Assembly (NCBI GenBank): GCA_003243445.1
Contig: QFQQ01000002.1
Coordinates: 1-64,000, forward strand
Origin: Citrobacter freundii
GTDB lineage: Bacteria > Bacteroidota > Bacteroidia > Chitinophagales > Chitinophagaceae
Reading direction: 5' to 3'
DNA length: 64,000 bases
Shown here: piece by piece, positions 17,001 to 25,612 of the stretch
How positions within the stretch are numbered: position 1 is the first letter of the stretch
Layout of the letters: the number at the start of each line of letters is the position of its first letter
Notes under the pieces: generated by a model
The model's input: only the letters and a program-made list of their open reading frames with translations
Told to the model about the DNA's origin: nothing
Database searches by the model: none
Program-made: the position numbers and the translations under genes

Positions 17001-19403
17001 GATCCTTGCACGCACAGCCACCCAGTATGTTGAGTCTTTTGACAGACCATTTATGGAATAAGAGGTACCCGCAGTAACAGCAACAGGAACCATTTCATCC
17101 CCGCGGAGCATCATCACTTCATAGTCCGTTGCATCTGTAATGGCCGGCCATGTGAGGGCGATATATCCTTCGCATTGCACGGATGAAAGCGAAACAGCAG
17201 GAGTTCCCAATACAACAAAATTATTGCTGTTGCTTTGCAGACCTGTACCATTACGCGTTAAACGGACCCTCGCCTGGCTGGTAGAACCGGCTGGAACAAA
17301 CCATTTATATTGACGTTGGTTAGCGGGAACATTGCTGGCAATGGTAACAGGCCATGTAGCTCCGCCATCAGTAGAATATTGCAGGGAAAAATCATTGGCA
17401 GGATTGCCATACGCTTCCCAGTTGATGTAGATCGAATCACCAGCGGAGAAATGCTCACCGCCCATCGGGTAAGTCAGTGTTGCGGAAACCGGCAATGTAT
17501 CATACACCAGGAAATAATTATATCCACCACCCAATGGGATGGTCGTTCCTTTCACGGTAAATGTGTAGTTACCCGGCACCGGGTTATTGATCACAACCTG
17601 CTCTATGTTGTTAATATGATCAACACCCGGCGTTGCGTTATTACCAACATTTGCAGGGATTGTATCCAGTGTCAAAGGAAGAACGGTCGTTCCGCCCGGA
17701 GTGCTCACTTCAAGATCGAGATCATTTACCAGTGTTTGTGACGCAATCATGGCAGCAGGTGCATCATTCCAGTATAGCATCACTTTCAGTTGAGCGATAC
17801 TGGAACCGGCAGGAATATTAAGCGTATGTGTGGTTGTGGCAGCTGCATTCACGGACGACTGGAAGTAGTTGTTATTTTCTAGCATTGTCACGGAGCGCAG
17901 CAGGTTCATCTGACCAAAGCCGTAAAAGTAATCGGGGCCGGGATTGCCGATATCTGTGGCACCGTTGCAAAGCAATGCTTTCATCAATGCATTGGATGGA
18001 TCAGCATTGGCATGCAGCTGCCTGTATCGTTGATACAATAACCCCAATCCACCCGCAACAGCAGGAGAAGCCATGCTTGTGCCTGTATTGAATCCATAAA
18101 GATTAACGGGATAAGTAGACACCACTGATACACCTTGCGCAACGATCTCCGGTTTGATGCGGCCATCAGCAACAGGCCCACGGCTGGAGCTCGAGTGAAG
18201 AACGCTCAGCTCAGATTCAGAGCCGACACTGATTACATTCTTTGCACTTTGATAAGCCCCCAATACTGTTTTATAAGTAGACGGATAAGGAGCACAGTTA
18301 TACGCACCACTGTTGCCAGCGGCAAATACGTTCTGGAGATTCGGTAGCAGGAAAGATATTTCATCCATGATCCTCGAATACAGATCGTATACGCCAAAGG
18401 TGGCACAATCATCCACGACATTCCCATAAGAGTTATTGGTGATCACCATTCCGTAATCCTGTACATACGCCGGTGAATAAGCAAGGATACCAGAGAATTT
18501 CTGACTGACCACCCTGCCTTTAGGAAGATAGCCCGCATATTTCTCCTGTATAAGCCCGCCGCCGGCCATTGTACCCGCGACATGCGTGCCATGGTATTGC
18601 CACTCATCTCCCATGCGGTCAATCAGGCGGCCGGTGAAATCGAGATGATATAAAAGACTTGAATTATCGCCAACACCGATCGTTACGCCTTCACCACGCA
18701 GATTTCTCCCCCCGGCCGATGATGACTGAAGCACATTCGCGCGGGATAGTACCGTGCTTTTATTATTGAGTTCAACATCTGCTCCCGGTGCGGCCTGCAC
18801 ATATTCGATAAAATTAAGACCAGCAAGCTCAGTCAGTCTTTCTTTAGGAATACGAACGGATAATATGCGGTAACGAGAATAAGGTGTAGGAATGATCTCT
18901 ATGCCCCGTGAAGTCAATTCTTTCGAAACTTCCTGTTCGTTAATGGTCCCGGGATAACTGATCCACAGTTCCAGCTTGCCCGGAGTCTTCATCGCACTCA
19001 ACGGATAATTTCCGGTGAGCAGTTGCGGAGTCATTTTTTGTTCAGGCTTCAATTCAACAAGTGCCCGCACTTTCACGCGTTCGAGAAAATCACTGTTGAT
19101 ATTGCCTGAGATCGTGGCTGTGTAAGTATTGTTAGGCACATATTCCAGCAGATGGATCCCCGCGCTGGTAAGTGCGAGCTTCACCGCATCGTCGGGCAGT
19201 TCTTCAAACTGGATCAATACATATTTCGGGACATTGCTGCGTGAAGTCAGTTGGTTAAATTTCCCGACACGCTCCGGGGATATATCCTTCGCGGGAATAA
19301 AATTTCCCGACCGCAAAGCAATCGTAAACGATGGTTTATCCTGGGCAAAAGAAACGCTGGCAAGCAATAAAGCCGCGAGAAGGGCAGTTGGATTTAGTCT
19401 CAT
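14028..19403 (-). CDS. Giant secreted subtilisin-like protease with T9SS type A tail
   Basis: A 1791-aa S8 family serine protease, exported and then passed through the T9SS. The signal peptide is residues 1-20 (SFAQ). The catalytic triad is Asp 246 (GVGDNSS), His 274 (HGTHVAG) and Ser 442 (NTGTSMASP); the oxyanion Asn is in AAGNSG near 363. After the protease come a proprotein-convertase-like jelly-roll region (about 515-635), a fibronectin III-like domain (ALTWPAITDATDYEVM), CARDB-like repeats (NLDDAPTTGDIPVRYKI and a second copy), and carbohydrate-binding-like folds. The tail shows the type A sorting sequence YPNPSKGMFNL and ends RLIKL. An N-terminal inhibitor-like prodomain spans about 25-210. 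It probably digests extracellular protein. The upstream promoter is weak (TAACTTAG). Confidence 0.92.
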   Translation of the reverse strand: MRLNPTALLAALLLASVSFAQDKPSFTIALRSGNFIPAKDISPERVGKFNQLTSRSNVPKYVLIQFEELPDDAVKLALTSAGIHLLEYVPNNTYTATISGNINSDFLERVKVRALVELKPEQKMTPQLLTGNYPLSAMKTPGKLELWISYPGTINEQEVSKELTSRGIEIIPTPYSRYRILSVRIPKERLTELAGLNFIEYVQAAPGADVELNNKSTVLSRANVLQSSSAGGRNLRGEGVTIGVGDNSSLLYHLDFTGRLIDRMGDEWQYHGTHVAGTMAGGGLIQEKYAGYLPKGRVVSQKFSGILAYSPAYVQDYGMVITNNSYGNVVDDCATFGVYDLYSRIMDEISFLLPNLQNVFAAGNSGAYNCAPYPSTYKTVLGAYQSAKNVISVGSESELSVLHSSSSRGPVADGRIKPEIVAQGVSVVSTYPVNLYGFNTGTSMASPAVAGGLGLLYQRYRQLHANADPSNALMKALLCNGATDIGNPGPDYFYGFGQMNLLRSVTMLENNNYFQSSVNAAATTTHTLNIPAGSSIAQLKVMLYWNDAPAAMIASQTLVNDLDLEVSTPGGTTVLPLTLDTIPANVGNNATPGVDHINNIEQVVINNPVPGNYTFTVKGTTIPLGGGYNYFLVYDTLPVSATLTYPMGGEHFSAGDSIYINWEAYGNPANDFSLQYSTDGGATWPVTIASNVPANQRQYKWFVPAGSTSQARVRLTRNGTGLQSNSNNFVVLGTPAVSLSSVQCEGYIALTWPAITDATDYEVMMLRGDEMVPVAVTAGTSYSINGLSKDSTYWVAVRARINGAPGWRSGAISRQPNSGTCAGTISDNDLKIDAIVSPASSGRRFTSTALSSAVNITISIKNLDDAPTTGDIPVRYKIGASPAVNETIISPNIAAGGTYSYTFAATADMSAVGTYPLTVNVSYPGDPVSANDTLVATYKQLDNVAINLATDFLDNMETAPVQSYTTAQTGLIGLDRYDFQGSSVYSRIRTFVNSGIAYSGNRAITLDADRYIPAGTADSLTATFNLQSYNAATDDIRLDFQFKQHGQLPHPANKVWIRGSDTDNWIEAYDLYANQEAAGIFKQSSSIELRTLLAANSQNFSSSTQVRWGQWGQVLTADNESAAGYTFDDIHLYQVNNDIQLVMVDTPVAASCGLNGNVPVKVIVRNSAAAAINNIPVRMQIDGGTVINETITTIPGNTTITYTFAATANLANPGSHTLKTWIALPSDSYKLNDTATVDLINSPIIASFPYLQNFETDEGYWYGSGTRSTWQYGTPISTRIAKAASGTKAWKTSLYGNYNDGELSYLYSPCFDITGMTNPTLSLSIALDLEDCGGTLCDAAYVEYSADGQTWTKLGAAGQGTNWYNKNYGGTQVWNVQNYTRWHVATIPLPTGLNRLRLRFVMQADPYTSREGIAVDDIHIYDKQFDIFDSTPSSNAVTQPGVSGNNWIHFTDGGKVIASINPAGQNLGNTVAQAFINTSAVRNANNQYYHNRNITIKPTQTTLPDSAIIRFFFTDLETEQLLNATGCGLCSKPASAYELGVSKYDDPNKTLENGSLTDDVSGNWEFIANAVKVPYGDGYYAEFRVKDFSEFWLSNGGPDNNQALPVELTNFTAVKAGNDVRLDWTTASEINSAYYDVELAKGNIALSQQAFSPLARVASENQPNGARYNFVDKESNKTGVRYYRLKMVDQNGTFKYSAVRPVVFNEEISWQLYPNPSKGMFNLVCQAALGESIDIRIHDVNGRQVSRMQQQATGFVQKIPLNLTETRFAQGVYLLEVSAGNKKSSFRLIKL

Positions 19404-19461
19404 AAGAGCTATTGAGAAACTAAGTTAATAAATTGTCTTGATCGGAGCGGTCATTTGAGTG

Positions 19462-19574
19462 GTTCGATGTTCGATGATCGATGGCCGAATCGTGTCAGAC
19501 AGAAGTATTTTTCCTATTGACAGATACCAATTACCCGGTAATATGGTTTCGATCATCGGACATTGATCATCGAA
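19462..19574. repeat. Heptad palindromic element H1-2
   Basis: Left arm 19462-19490 (GTTCGATG, TTCGATGATCGATGG) and right arm 19550-19574 (CGATCATCGG... ending CATCGAAC) with a loop of about 60 bp. The right arm, read on the minus strand, supplies the last codons and TGA stop of mfd (19567-19569). Confidence 0.85.
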
Positions 19575-22500
19575 CGCCAAAACAGAACCGGTGCATCCCC
19601 TGCAAAAATCTGTACATATCCTCCATTCCCTTTACCGGCTGCGCGATCAGCAGGAAGAGTTTGCCGGTTTGTTTGAGGCGGGCTTTGTTGGTGCCGGTCT
19701 GCAGGTATTGAATGATCTTATTGAAGAGTTCCGATTCAAAGTAGGGTGAATCGGGGCGATTGATGAAATGGCAGCGAAGCACTTCATCTTTGAGTGACAT
19801 TTTCTCGAAACCAAGATCCACGGCAAGTTTGCGGCAACGGACAGTAATAAACAGATCTTCCACCTGTGGCGGAATCGGACCAAAGCGGTCGGCCAGTTCA
19901 TCGCGCATATCGAGGAGTTCCTGCTCGTTTTCGGAATTATCAAGACGCTGATAAAGCGAAAGTCTTTCGGTGATACTTTCAACGTATTCATCAGGGATAA
20001 GGATCTCAAGATCCGTATCGATCGTACAATCCTGAACAAAATCATCCTGTCTGGCGATCTCTTCTTTGAACAGTTCCTTGAAGTCGGTCCGTTTCAGCTC
20101 CTTTATCGCTTCTTCCAACACCTTTTGATACATTTCAAAACCGATCTCGGCCATAAAACCACTTTGCTCACCGCCAAGCAGGTTTCCCGCACCGCGGATA
20201 TCCAGGTCACGCATGGCGATCTGGAAACCACTTCCCAGCTCACTATGCTGCTCGAGTGTTTGCAGACGTTTTCTTGAATCCGCCGGCAATGTGCTCATCG
20301 GCGGTGCCAGCAGGTAACAGAATGCTTTTTTATTGCTGCGGCCCACACGTCCGCGAAGCTGGTGAAGATCGCTTAAGCCGAACTGGTGTGCGTTGTTGAC
20401 GATGATCGTATTTACATTCGGTATATCCACACCGCTTTCAACAATATTGGTACAAACCAATACATCATAGCGGCGATCGATAAAGTCGAGGATCTTTTCC
20501 TCCAGCTCATGCCCTTCCATCTGTCCATGTGCGAAGCCAATGCTGAGATCAGGACAAAGCCCCTGGATGATCGCAGCCATTTCAGACAGGCCGGATATCC
20601 TGTTATAAATAAAGAATACCTGGCCACCGCGTTCCGTTTCATAATAGATCGCATCGCGGATAAAATCCTGGTTGTATACCTGTACTTCGGTCTGTATCGG
20701 CTGACGGTTCGGTGGCGGCGTATTGATGATGCTGAGATCGCGTGCGCCCATCAGCGAAAACTGAAGTGTCCTTGGGATAGGAGTTGCCGTAAGCGTTAAG
20801 CAATCTACCGTCGTACGGATACTCTTGATCTTTTCTTTATGCGCCACGCCGAATTTTTGTTCTTCATCCACCACCAGCAAACCAAGGTCCTTGAACTTTA
20901 CTTCTTTTCCAAGAATACCATGTGTACCAACCAGTATATCGATCTTCCCTTCGGCCAGTCTTTTCAATGTTTCCTTTTTTTCTTTGGCAGATTTGAAACG
21001 GTTGATGTAGTCAACCGTCACAGGGAAATCTTTCAGGCGTTCGCTGAATGTTTTGTAATGCTGGAATGCAAGAATGGTTGTCGGTACCAGAACCGCTGCC
21101 TGCTTACCATCCACGCATGTTTTGAATGCGGCACGGATGGCCACTTCTGTTTTTCCAAAACCCACATCACCGCAAACAAGACGGTCCATTGGCGAGGGGG
21201 CTTCCATATCTTTTTTTACATCGCTGATCGCTTTGCTCTGATCAGGAGTGTCTTCATAGATAAACGAAGCTTCCAGTTCCGTTTGCATATAGTTATCCGG
21301 CGCATGCGCAAATCCTTCCTGGGCTTTTCGCTGTGCATACAATTTGATCAGGTCAAACGCGATCTCTTTGACCTTGACCTTTGTTTTCTCCTTCAGTTTT
21401 GACCATACATCGGTGCCAAGCTTGTTCACTTTTGGAACACTTCCTTCTTTACCGGTATACTTCGCTATTTTATGAAGTGAGTTGATATTTACATAAAGGA
21501 TATCATTATTCTTATACAACAGCCGCACCGCTTCCTGCAGGCGGCCATTCACTTCCAGCTTTTGCAATCCGCTGTATACCCCCACTCCATGATCGATGTG
21601 CGTAACATAATCACCTGGCTGTAACTCACGCAATGTGCGAAGTGTAAGCGCTTTGCTTTTGTTATATGCCTGTTTTACCTTGTATTTATGGTAACGCTGA
21701 AACACCTGGTGATCGGTATAGCAAACGATCTTCAGGTCTTCATCTATATAACCCGCATGAATGGAGGTGGCGACCGGGTTGAACACGAGCGAAGCATTCA
21801 GATCATCAAAGATCGTTTGCAGGCGTTCGAGCTGTTTGGGATTTTCTGCAAAGAGATATAGCTGAAAACCTTTTGCCTCCCAGCTTTTCAGGTCATTGAT
21901 CAGGAGATCAAACTGACGGTTGAAAGCCGGTTGTTCTTTTGTTTTGAAGTCTATTTCAAATGTACTGTAAGACGCGGGGAATGTATCAGAGTAACCAAAT
22001 CCAACGACGTGACGTGTTGCAATTTTTTCTTCAAAGATACTTGCGGAAATAAAATCATCTTCCACCACTTCTTTTTTCACCAGCTTATCTTCTTCTTCAC
22101 CCTGTTGCTTTTTTCCGCCACTGGGCCATGTATGTTCTTCATGCCCCTTGATGAAAGCACTAAGGTCATCCTCGCTTTCAGCTAGTTTTTCCTTGCAGAT
22201 CTCGTAATCCTGGATCCAGACGATCGTGTTTTCCGGAAGGAAATCAAACAATGAAACTCTTTCTTCGGTATCAAACTGTGTGTCAACGTTAGGAATGATG
22301 CTGACCTGCAATAATTTCCTTTCACTCAATTGCGTTTCGGGATCGACGATACGTATTGAATCAATTTCATTACCGAATAGTTCAATACGATAAGGCTTTT
22401 CATTGCCGAATGAATAGATATCAAGAATACCGCCACGCAGCGCGAACTGCCCGGGCTCGTATACAAAATCCGTGCGTTCAAAACCATAATCCGCCAGTTG

Positions 22501-22983
22501 CAACAGCAACTGCTCAAGATTCAGCGAATCCCCGGCCTTGATATAAATGATATTGGAGGAAAGTGTGCCCGGCACAACTACTTTTTCAAATAAGGCCTCG
22601 GGGTAAGTGACAAGCACTTTCTTATTTCCACCGGCAGCGATCTTCGTCAAAGACTCTGTTCTCAACATCACGTGCGAAGAATTCAGCAAGCGATAATTCT
22701 TTCTGTTCTTAAATGAGGAGGGGAAATAAAATATATCCAACGCACCGGTCAGGTTTTCCAGTGTATTATGAAAATACGCTGCTTCCTCCGCATCATTCAG
22801 AATGATAAGATGGTTCAGCTGCGAACAGGATGGATGCAGAAATGCCGCTGCCGTCACAAATTCCGGCGCACTGCCCCTGAGTCCTGCTAGATATATCTTT
22901 TGAGTTTGGGAAAAAGAAAGCCTGTCCGCCAATTGGAAAAGGCGGGGGGTGTTCTGATACTGCTGCAACAATTCCTGGATCAT
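19567..22983 (-). CDS. mfd: Transcription-repair coupling factor
   Basis: Mfd (1138 aa) removes RNA polymerase stalled at DNA damage and recruits UvrA. The N-terminal UvrB-like module (about residues 120-340) is followed by the polymerase-interacting domain (about 490-560, PGDYVTHIDHGVGVYSG), then the RecG-like translocase with Walker A GDVGFGKTEVA, DEEQ box VVDEEQKFG, TATPIPRTL, and GRVGRSNKKAFCYLL, and a C-terminal TRCF domain. ATG 22983 is chosen because the ORF upstream of it is only low-complexity repeat translation and an exact -7 box lies at 22993-23000, leaving almost no leader. The C-terminus ends Gly-Val-Arg-stop, written by the heptad element at 19550-19574. Confidence 0.96.
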   Translation of the reverse strand: MIQELLQQYQNTPRLFQLADRLSFSQTQKIYLAGLRGSAPEFVTAAAFLHPSCSQLNHLIILNDAEEAAYFHNTLENLTGALDIFYFPSSFKNRKNYRLLNSSHVMLRTESLTKIAAGGNKKVLVTYPEALFEKVVVPGTLSSNIIYIKAGDSLNLEQLLLQLADYGFERTDFVYEPGQFALRGGILDIYSFGNEKPYRIELFGNEIDSIRIVDPETQLSERKLLQVSIIPNVDTQFDTEERVSLFDFLPENTIVWIQDYEICKEKLAESEDDLSAFIKGHEEHTWPSGGKKQQGEEEDKLVKKEVVEDDFISASIFEEKIATRHVVGFGYSDTFPASYSTFEIDFKTKEQPAFNRQFDLLINDLKSWEAKGFQLYLFAENPKQLERLQTIFDDLNASLVFNPVATSIHAGYIDEDLKIVCYTDHQVFQRYHKYKVKQAYNKSKALTLRTLRELQPGDYVTHIDHGVGVYSGLQKLEVNGRLQEAVRLLYKNNDILYVNINSLHKIAKYTGKEGSVPKVNKLGTDVWSKLKEKTKVKVKEIAFDLIKLYAQRKAQEGFAHAPDNYMQTELEASFIYEDTPDQSKAISDVKKDMEAPSPMDRLVCGDVGFGKTEVAIRAAFKTCVDGKQAAVLVPTTILAFQHYKTFSERLKDFPVTVDYINRFKSAKEKKETLKRLAEGKIDILVGTHGILGKEVKFKDLGLLVVDEEQKFGVAHKEKIKSIRTTVDCLTLTATPIPRTLQFSLMGARDLSIINTPPPNRQPIQTEVQVYNQDFIRDAIYYETERGGQVFFIYNRISGLSEMAAIIQGLCPDLSIGFAHGQMEGHELEEKILDFIDRRYDVLVCTNIVESGVDIPNVNTIIVNNAHQFGLSDLHQLRGRVGRSNKKAFCYLLAPPMSTLPADSRKRLQTLEQHSELGSGFQIAMRDLDIRGAGNLLGGEQSGFMAEIGFEMYQKVLEEAIKELKRTDFKELFKEEIARQDDFVQDCTIDTDLEILIPDEYVESITERLSLYQRLDNSENEQELLDMRDELADRFGPIPPQVEDLFITVRCRKLAVDLGFEKMSLKDEVLRCHFINRPDSPYFESELFNKIIQYLQTGTNKARLKQTGKLFLLIAQPVKGMEDMYRFLQGMHRFCFGVR

Positions 22984-22992
22984 AACGCGGTG

Positions 22993-23000
22993 CAAAGGTA
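22993..23000 (-). promoter_or_regulatory. Promoter -7 box of mfd
   Basis: Minus-strand TACCTTTG matches TAnnTTTG exactly and ends 9 nt before the mfd ATG at 22983, predicting a leader of only a few nucleotides. Confidence 0.65.
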
Positions 23001-23018
23001 GGGAAAGGAGGGGAATGT

Positions 23019-23354
23019 GGACCACGGACGGCGGACGGCGGACCGCCGACGGTCGTTTAGGTGTGTAAGGTCTATCAGGTCCGGGAAACACTTTAATATC
23101 CACGGGCCTACTTTCTAAAACGACCGCGGACCGCAGACCGCAGACCGCCGACGGTCGTTTAGGTGTGTAAGGTCTATCAGGTCCGGGAAAGACTTTAATA
23201 TCCACGGGCCCACTTTCTAAAACGACCGCGGACCGCAGACCGCCGACGGTCGTTTATGGGTGCATAATCTCTCAGTTTTGAGCAACAGTTCAATATCCGC
23301 GGAAGCTACTCTCCAAAACGACCGTCGGCGGTCCGCGGTCGGCGGTCGGCGGTC
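23019..23354. repeat. Heptad palindromic cluster H2-1 (GACCGCG units), tandemly duplicated
   Basis: This 565-bp gap between divergent mfd and the 473-aa gene contains runs of GACCGCG/GACCGCA 7-mers at 23019-23054, 23120-23157 and 23223-23252 and the complementary CGGTCGG run at 23319-23354. GACCGCCGACGGTCG recurs at 23041, 23143 and 23238: spacings 102 and 95 bp, so the second differs by exactly one heptad. The 102-bp unit is in frame with mfd, which makes a false N-terminal extension of that ORF. Confidence 0.85.
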
Positions 23355-23548
23355 AAACCCCAACCAAATAAGAGTTACCACCTACAACTTAACCGTACTT
23401 TCTCTTATTTTTTTCACCTTTTTCGGGCATTTCACACAATAAACCATCGAAAACGGCATTTAAGAAGTCCACCATATCATTTTGCCGGCGATCTCCGTAG
23501 CCGGAAGGGTACTGATTCCGTGCAAAATGGTATACCAACTATCTGCAA

Positions 23549-24970
23549 ATGAACAAAAATCCCTATCCTGGGCGATGCGCGTATGCGCATCGTTCATCCA
23601 CCAACCTGTTTGTCGGACTGTTCGTGGCATGCCTGCCCTTCATCGGAAAAACCCAGGGCGTAACCGGTATCATCACCGATTATGGAGGTTACTGGAAAAC
23701 GACCCAGGCATCCGTCAACCCGGTCAAACCGGATAACAGCCACAACCTTCTTGCCTTCACCTGGAACGGCGTTCAATATGCAACCGGTGCAAATAACAGT
23801 ATATTATCCGCTCACGGCCAGACTTTTACAGCTGCCGATTGGTGGGCAATGAACATATATTCCTATACCGGGTCCGTGAGTGGGGCACTGGTAGCCCTGG
23901 GCCAGATGTATGACGGGGTGAACAATGGCGCAAGCTCTCCGCCGCCTTCCAATGCAAATTTCACAGATTACCTGCGTGATGGGATCAAAGGTCTTGATCT
24001 TGGAACAGGAATTTCAAACCTCCCGGCCGGCAACTCCTTTACTTTCTATGCGCATAGTTTGAATGTGGCCAAGATCGGTGACGGTGTACCTGACCTGCTC
24101 ATTACACAGATCGCACAGCCCGGTACTGAAACCTATGAATTCCTGGATGCATCCGGTGTGCGGGTGGGAAACCAGGTCAGCGTGAATTTCAACAGTATTT
24201 CCAAACTCGGCGACTGGACCATCGACTTTTATAATGTAGGCGTTACACCAATGACGCTTTCATCTACCTATACAAAAACTGACCGTGAATTGCGCCTTTG
24301 GGCAGCTGATCTCAGCCTTTTTGGTATCACTACCGCAAATGCGCCAAATGTTGCGCGGTTCAGGATCAACATGTCCGGCAGCAGTGATTTTGCATTTTCT
24401 GCATATAATAATCAATCCATAGTAATCTCCAATACACTTCCGGTAACGCTCGGTTATTTTAAAGCAAGACCTGTTGAACATAAAGTTGAATTGAAATGGA
24501 ATACCCTTTCCGAAACAGGGTCGCGCTGTTTTGTGATCGAGAAAAGCAGGGGCACGGGATTCCAGGCGATCGACAGCGTGATTGCAACAGGGCAATCGAC
24601 CGTGGAAAAAGAATATACAGGATATGATTATGCTCCGTCTTCCGGCACATCTTATTATCGTCTGCGGATTGTTGACAGAAACGGCGCAACACGATACAGC
24701 CAGACCGTGCAGGTATTTTTTGAAAAGACAGCATCCTTCTCGATCTATCCAAACCCCGCTTCAGGCATCATAACAGTATTGCATTCCTCTGGCCTGACCG
24801 GCGATAAGATATCACTGTTTGACACCGCCGGCAGACAAGTGACTGCGGTTGACATTCAAAAGGGAAAGACTTTTACGCAACTGGATCTTCAGACCTTGCC
24901 GAAGGGAATTTATCGTGTGACACTCAGGAATAATGGCCTGGTGAAAACGGAGCAACTGGTCCTACAGTAA
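23549..24970 (+). CDS. Secreted protein with T9SS type A sorting domain
   Basis: A 473-aa exported protein of unknown activity. The signal region (residues about 1-36) is unusual: a charged start (MNKNPYPGRCAYAHRS) precedes the hydrophobic core NLFVGLFVACLPF and a KTQG cleavage region. Residues about 40-290 are beta-rich without a motif I know; they contain CARDB-free, Gly/Asn-rich sequence (SPPPSNANFTDYLRDG). Residues about 300-390 look like a fibronectin-type segment (VELKWNTLSETGSRCFVIEKS), and the end is a type A sorting domain (FSIYPNPASGIITV). A single-gene unit with a terminator at 24999. An internal Met could be the true start, but the given ATG retains the hydrophobic core. Confidence 0.8.
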   Translation: MNKNPYPGRCAYAHRSSTNLFVGLFVACLPFIGKTQGVTGIITDYGGYWKTTQASVNPVKPDNSHNLLAFTWNGVQYATGANNSILSAHGQTFTAADWWAMNIYSYTGSVSGALVALGQMYDGVNNGASSPPPSNANFTDYLRDGIKGLDLGTGISNLPAGNSFTFYAHSLNVAKIGDGVPDLLITQIAQPGTETYEFLDASGVRVGNQVSVNFNSISKLGDWTIDFYNVGVTPMTLSSTYTKTDRELRLWAADLSLFGITTANAPNVARFRINMSGSSDFAFSAYNNQSIVISNTLPVTLGYFKARPVEHKVELKWNTLSETGSRCFVIEKSRGTGFQAIDSVIATGQSTVEKEYTGYDYAPSSGTSYYRLRIVDRNGATRYSQTVQVFFEKTASFSIYPNPASGIITVLHSSGLTGDKISLFDTAGRQVTAVDIQKGKTFTQLDLQTLPKGIYRVTLRNNGLVKTEQLVLQ

Positions 24971-24998
24971 CAATTAGTTCAAGGTTAGGTGGTTTACA

Positions 24999-25029
24999 GA
25001 GCCTTCCGGAGACGGGAGGCTCATTTTTT
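24999..25029 (+). terminator. Terminator after the T9SS protein gene
   Basis: GAGCCTTCC (24999-25007) pairs with GGGAGGCTC (25014-25022) with one mismatch, followed by a run of T. Confidence 0.7.
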
Positions 25030-25072
25030 TGGTTGATCGTTTACGGTTGTCCGGTCACCGGGTAACGCTCCC

Positions 25073-25534
25073 TCAATAGACCGCATCATAATCCGCCTTG
25101 AATTCAACTTCCGTCATTTGCCCATTCACTACTTCCACCGGGTAGATATTATTATTTCCGTCGAACAGGTTGGCGTAGAAATTATCACCCTTCTTTACAA
25201 AAAGCGAATAGGATCCGGGGGGCAGCTTGGCAGTGAAAGCCCCGTCGGCGTCTGTCTTGACCGTGGCGATCAGCGGAGTGTTGATCTGACTGTAAAAAGC
25301 GGTGTTTTCTACCCGGGTCACCTGGCTCATATTGGTTAATGCATAGATATACAGATCAGTCTGCATACCACGCGGGGCAGATGGAGCCTTACCGGGAGAA
25401 GGCATCTGGTTGCCCGTAATGAGATAGACATGACCTTTAATGCCTGAGCGTGAGCAACCTGCATCACCGGAAGTGGTTAATACCATCAATCCAAGTGTCA
25501 GTACGGGCATCGCCCAAAAATTGTAGGTTTTCAT
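25073..25534 (-). CDS. Secreted carboxypeptidase-regulatory-like domain protein
   Basis: A 153-aa small exported protein. The N-terminal hydrophobic stretch (PVLTLGLMVLTTSGDAGC) may be a signal peptide; the Cys at residue 27 could be lipidated but the lipobox is poor (DAGC). The remainder is one beta-sandwich of the carboxypeptidase-regulatory-like type: GIKGHVYLITG, then TVKTDADGAFTAKLPPGSYSLFVKKGD, the usual signature of that fold. Such domains bind or stabilise partners and often sit beside transport proteins. It diverges from the 1246-aa protease gene (starts 78 bp apart), so the two may be regulated together. Function unknown. Confidence 0.7.
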   Translation of the reverse strand: MKTYNFWAMPVLTLGLMVLTTSGDAGCSRSGIKGHVYLITGNQMPSPGKAPSAPRGMQTDLYIYALTNMSQVTRVENTAFYSQINTPLIATVKTDADGAFTAKLPPGSYSLFVKKGDNFYANLFDGNNNIYPVEVVNGQMTEVEFKADYDAVY

Positions 25535-25612
25535 ATTCTAAAGCGTTTGCAATTAGTGTAATTTAGAATGTCGTTTCAGGTTCTTAATCGACCACCTAAA
25601 CAGAAATCAAAT

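Noticed and set aside
22984..23205. N-terminal extension of Mfd by 74 residues
   Set aside because: The extension translates the 102-bp repeat (a 34-residue unit twice) and lies upstream of the exact -7 box; it is not part of known Mfd proteins.
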